Assembly (NCBI GenBank): GCA_018335615.1
Contig: JAGXRS010000007.1
Coordinates: 1-6,191, forward strand
Direction: 5' to 3'
Origin: Hydrogenophaga sp.
Lineage (GTDB): Bacteria > Pseudomonadota > Gammaproteobacteria > Burkholderiales > Burkholderiaceae_C
Length of the DNA: 6,191 bases
In this document: positions 4,720 through 6,191 of the stretch, piece after piece
Numbering within the stretch: the first letter of the stretch is position 1
Layout of the letters: every line of letters begins with the position of its first letter
Translations under genes and position numbers: made by a program
The notes under the pieces: model-generated
The model's input: the letters and a program-made list of their open reading frames with translations, nothing else
Database searches by the model: none
What the model was told of the DNA's origin: nothing

Positions 4720-6191
4720 ATGGAAAGTCTTCAACACCTGGCCAATGGCTTTGCCATTGCCCTGACCTGGCAGAACCTGCTGCTCGCCCTCGTCGGCTGC
4801 TTCCTGGGCACCATGATCGGCGCGCTGCCGGGCCTGGGCCCGTCCAACGGCGTGGCCATCCTCATTCCTGTGGTGTTCAGCATGGGCCTGGGCGCCACGC
4901 CCGCGCTGATCCTGCTCACCAGCGTCTACTACGGCGCCATGTACGGGGGGCGCATCTCGTCCATCCTGCTCAACATACCAGGTGATGAGCCGGCGCTCAT
5001 GACCACGCTGGACGGCTATCCCATGGCGCGGCAGGGGAAGGCGGGCGAGGCGCTGGCGATCTCGGGTGTGGCCTCCTTCGTGGGCGCCTTCTTCGCCACC
5101 TGGGGCCTGGTGTTCCTGGCTCCCCAGCTGGTGGGTGTGGCCCTGCTGTTCGGCCCGGCCGAATACTTCGCCATGTTCACGCTGGCCTTTGCCACGCTGG
5201 GCGGCGTGACCAGCTCGAACCAGGCCAAGGCCGCCTTCGCAGCCGCGATCGGCCTGGCGCTGGCCTTCGTCGGCGTGGACGGCCAGACCGGCGTGCCGCG
5301 CTTCACGGGCGGCAATGTGCACTTCTACGACGGCATCGACTTCCTGATCGCCATCGTCGGCATGTTCGCCCTCTCCGAGGTGCTGGTGTTCATCGAAGAA
5401 CGCGGCAAGGCCAACAGCCACACCACAACCCCGGTGACCGAACTCGGCCGTGTGGTCCCCCCGCTGTCCATGATCCGGGAAACCAGCGGCTCCATGGGCC
5501 GCGGCACCGTGCTCGGCTTCATCGCCGGCATTCTGCCCGGGGCTGGCGCCTCGCTTGGTTCCTTCCTGGCCTACACGCTGGAGAAGAAGTGGGTGGGCAA
5601 GAACGGCCGATTCGGCAAGGGTGACCCGCGCGGCGTGGCCGCTCCTGAAGCCGGCAACAACGCCGCCGCCGGCGGCGCCATGGTGCCCATGCTGGCCCTG
5701 GGCGTTCCCGGCTCGGGCACCACCGCCGTGCTCCTGGCCATGCTGCTGTCGCTGGACATCACGCCCGGCCCGCTGCTGTTCACCAACAACCCCGACGTGG
5801 TGTGGGGCCTGATCGCCGCGCTGTTCATCGGCAACGTGATGCTGCTGCTGCTGAACATCCCCATGGTGGGCCTGTTCACCCGCGTGCTGCGCGTGCCCTC
5901 TTACTACCTCATGCCCGGCGTGGCCATGGTCTCGTTCATCGGCATCTACGCGCTGACCAACTCCACCTTCGACCTGATGCTGCTGATCGGCTTTGGCGTG
6001 CTGGGCTGGGTGTTCCGCAAGCTCAGCATTCCCATGGTGCCCGTGATCCTGGGCGTGCTGCTGGGCGAGCTGATGGAGAAGAACCTGCGCCGCGCCCTGA
6101 CCATTTCCGACGGCGACCTGTCCATCCTCTACGGCTCGCCGCTGGCGGTGGGCTTCCTAACGGTGGCCGTCATCGGCTTCGTGGCCCCACT
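4720..6191 (+). CDS. tctA: TctA: large membrane subunit of the TTT transporter, 3' end missing
   Basis: The frame stays open from the ATG at 4720 to the end of the window, giving 490 residues with no stop. Family members are about 500 residues, so only the tail is likely missing. GGA (4710-4712) precedes the start by 7 bases. TctA is the main polytopic inner-membrane permease and is thought to couple substrate entry to an ion gradient. The protein is highly hydrophobic, with about ten or more membrane segments. The two halves carry related glycine-rich signatures, GTMIGALPGLGPSNGVAIL (30-48) and GTVLGFIAGILPGAGASLG (262-280). This fits the inverted-repeat architecture proposed for the family. 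Other landmarks are YYGAMYGGRISSILLNIPGD (70-89), TTLDGYPMARQGKAGEAL (95-112), APEAGNNAAAGGAMVPML (308-325) and LGVPGSGTTAVLLAML (327-342). Hydrophilic loops occur at about 226-260 and 287-305. It forms an operon with tctC and tctB. Confidence 0.96.
   Translation, partial: MESLQHLANGFAIALTWQNLLLALVGCFLGTMIGALPGLGPSNGVAILIPVVFSMGLGATPALILLTSVYYGAMYGGRISSILLNIPGDEPALMTTLDGYPMARQGKAGEALAISGVASFVGAFFATWGLVFLAPQLVGVALLFGPAEYFAMFTLAFATLGGVTSSNQAKAAFAAAIGLALAFVGVDGQTGVPRFTGGNVHFYDGIDFLIAIVGMFALSEVLVFIEERGKANSHTTTPVTELGRVVPPLSMIRETSGSMGRGTVLGFIAGILPGAGASLGSFLAYTLEKKWVGKNGRFGKGDPRGVAAPEAGNNAAAGGAMVPMLALGVPGSGTTAVLLAMLLSLDITPGPLLFTNNPDVVWGLIAALFIGNVMLLLLNIPMVGLFTRVLRVPSYYLMPGVAMVSFIGIYALTNSTFDLMLLIGFGVLGWVFRKLSIPMVPVILGVLLGELMEKNLRRALTISDGDLSILYGSPLAVGFLTVAVIGFVAP

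Noticed and set aside
2983..5421. 812-codon open frame on the minus strand across tctC, tctB and most of tctA
   Set aside because: It is antisense to three genes with clear family motifs. Its product is a low-complexity His/Gln/Gly/Ala-rich chain typical of a GC-rich shadow frame, and it has no recognisable domain.
1..6191. Search for tRNA, rRNA, CRISPR arrays, insertion sequences or phage genes
   Set aside because: None seen. There are no tandem repeat-spacer units, transposase motifs, target-site duplications or tRNA-like folds, and composition looks uniform across the genes.

Overview
This window comes from a GC-rich bacterial chromosome (roughly two thirds G+C by eye, with strong G/C preference at third codon positions). 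It holds a tripartite tricarboxylate transporter (TTT/Tct) locus with its own two-component system. The gene content, the extra Bug-type solute-binding protein and the codon use suggest a betaproteobacterium of the Burkholderiales, plausibly Comamonadaceae. That assignment is inference from gene style, not a database match.

Layout from left to right. A 5'-truncated Bug/TctC-family periplasmic solute-binding protein gene on the plus strand occupies bases 1-817. It converges on a minus-strand regulatory operon made of a TctE-like sensor histidine kinase (867-2300) and a TctD-like OmpR-family response regulator (2297-2974), which overlap in an ATGA. A 179-bp divergent intergenic region (2975-3153) separates the regulators from the plus-strand transporter operon. 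That operon is tctC (binding protein, 3154-4146), tctB (small membrane subunit, 4267-4698) and tctA (large membrane subunit, 4720 to beyond the window end; about 490 residues are visible and no stop is reached).

Expected working model, from the TctCBA-TctDE and Bordetella BctCBA-BctDE systems: TctC captures a carboxylate in the periplasm and delivers it to the TctA/TctB membrane complex, which imports it using an ion gradient. TctE senses the ligand or ligand-loaded binding protein and phosphorylates TctD, which activates the divergent tctCBA promoter. The substrate cannot be read from sequence; citrate or another di- or tricarboxylate is a guess from the family.

Nothing here is a new type of system. 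The points worth checking are non-coding. They are a tandem GACAG repeat with an 11-bp period and a GCATG/CATGC dyad in the divergent promoter region, a -24/-12-like element upstream of tctC, a cluster of strong and partly mutually exclusive hairpins between tctC and tctB, and an inverted-repeat set between the converging genes. The presence of a second Bug protein next to the two-component system is also of interest.
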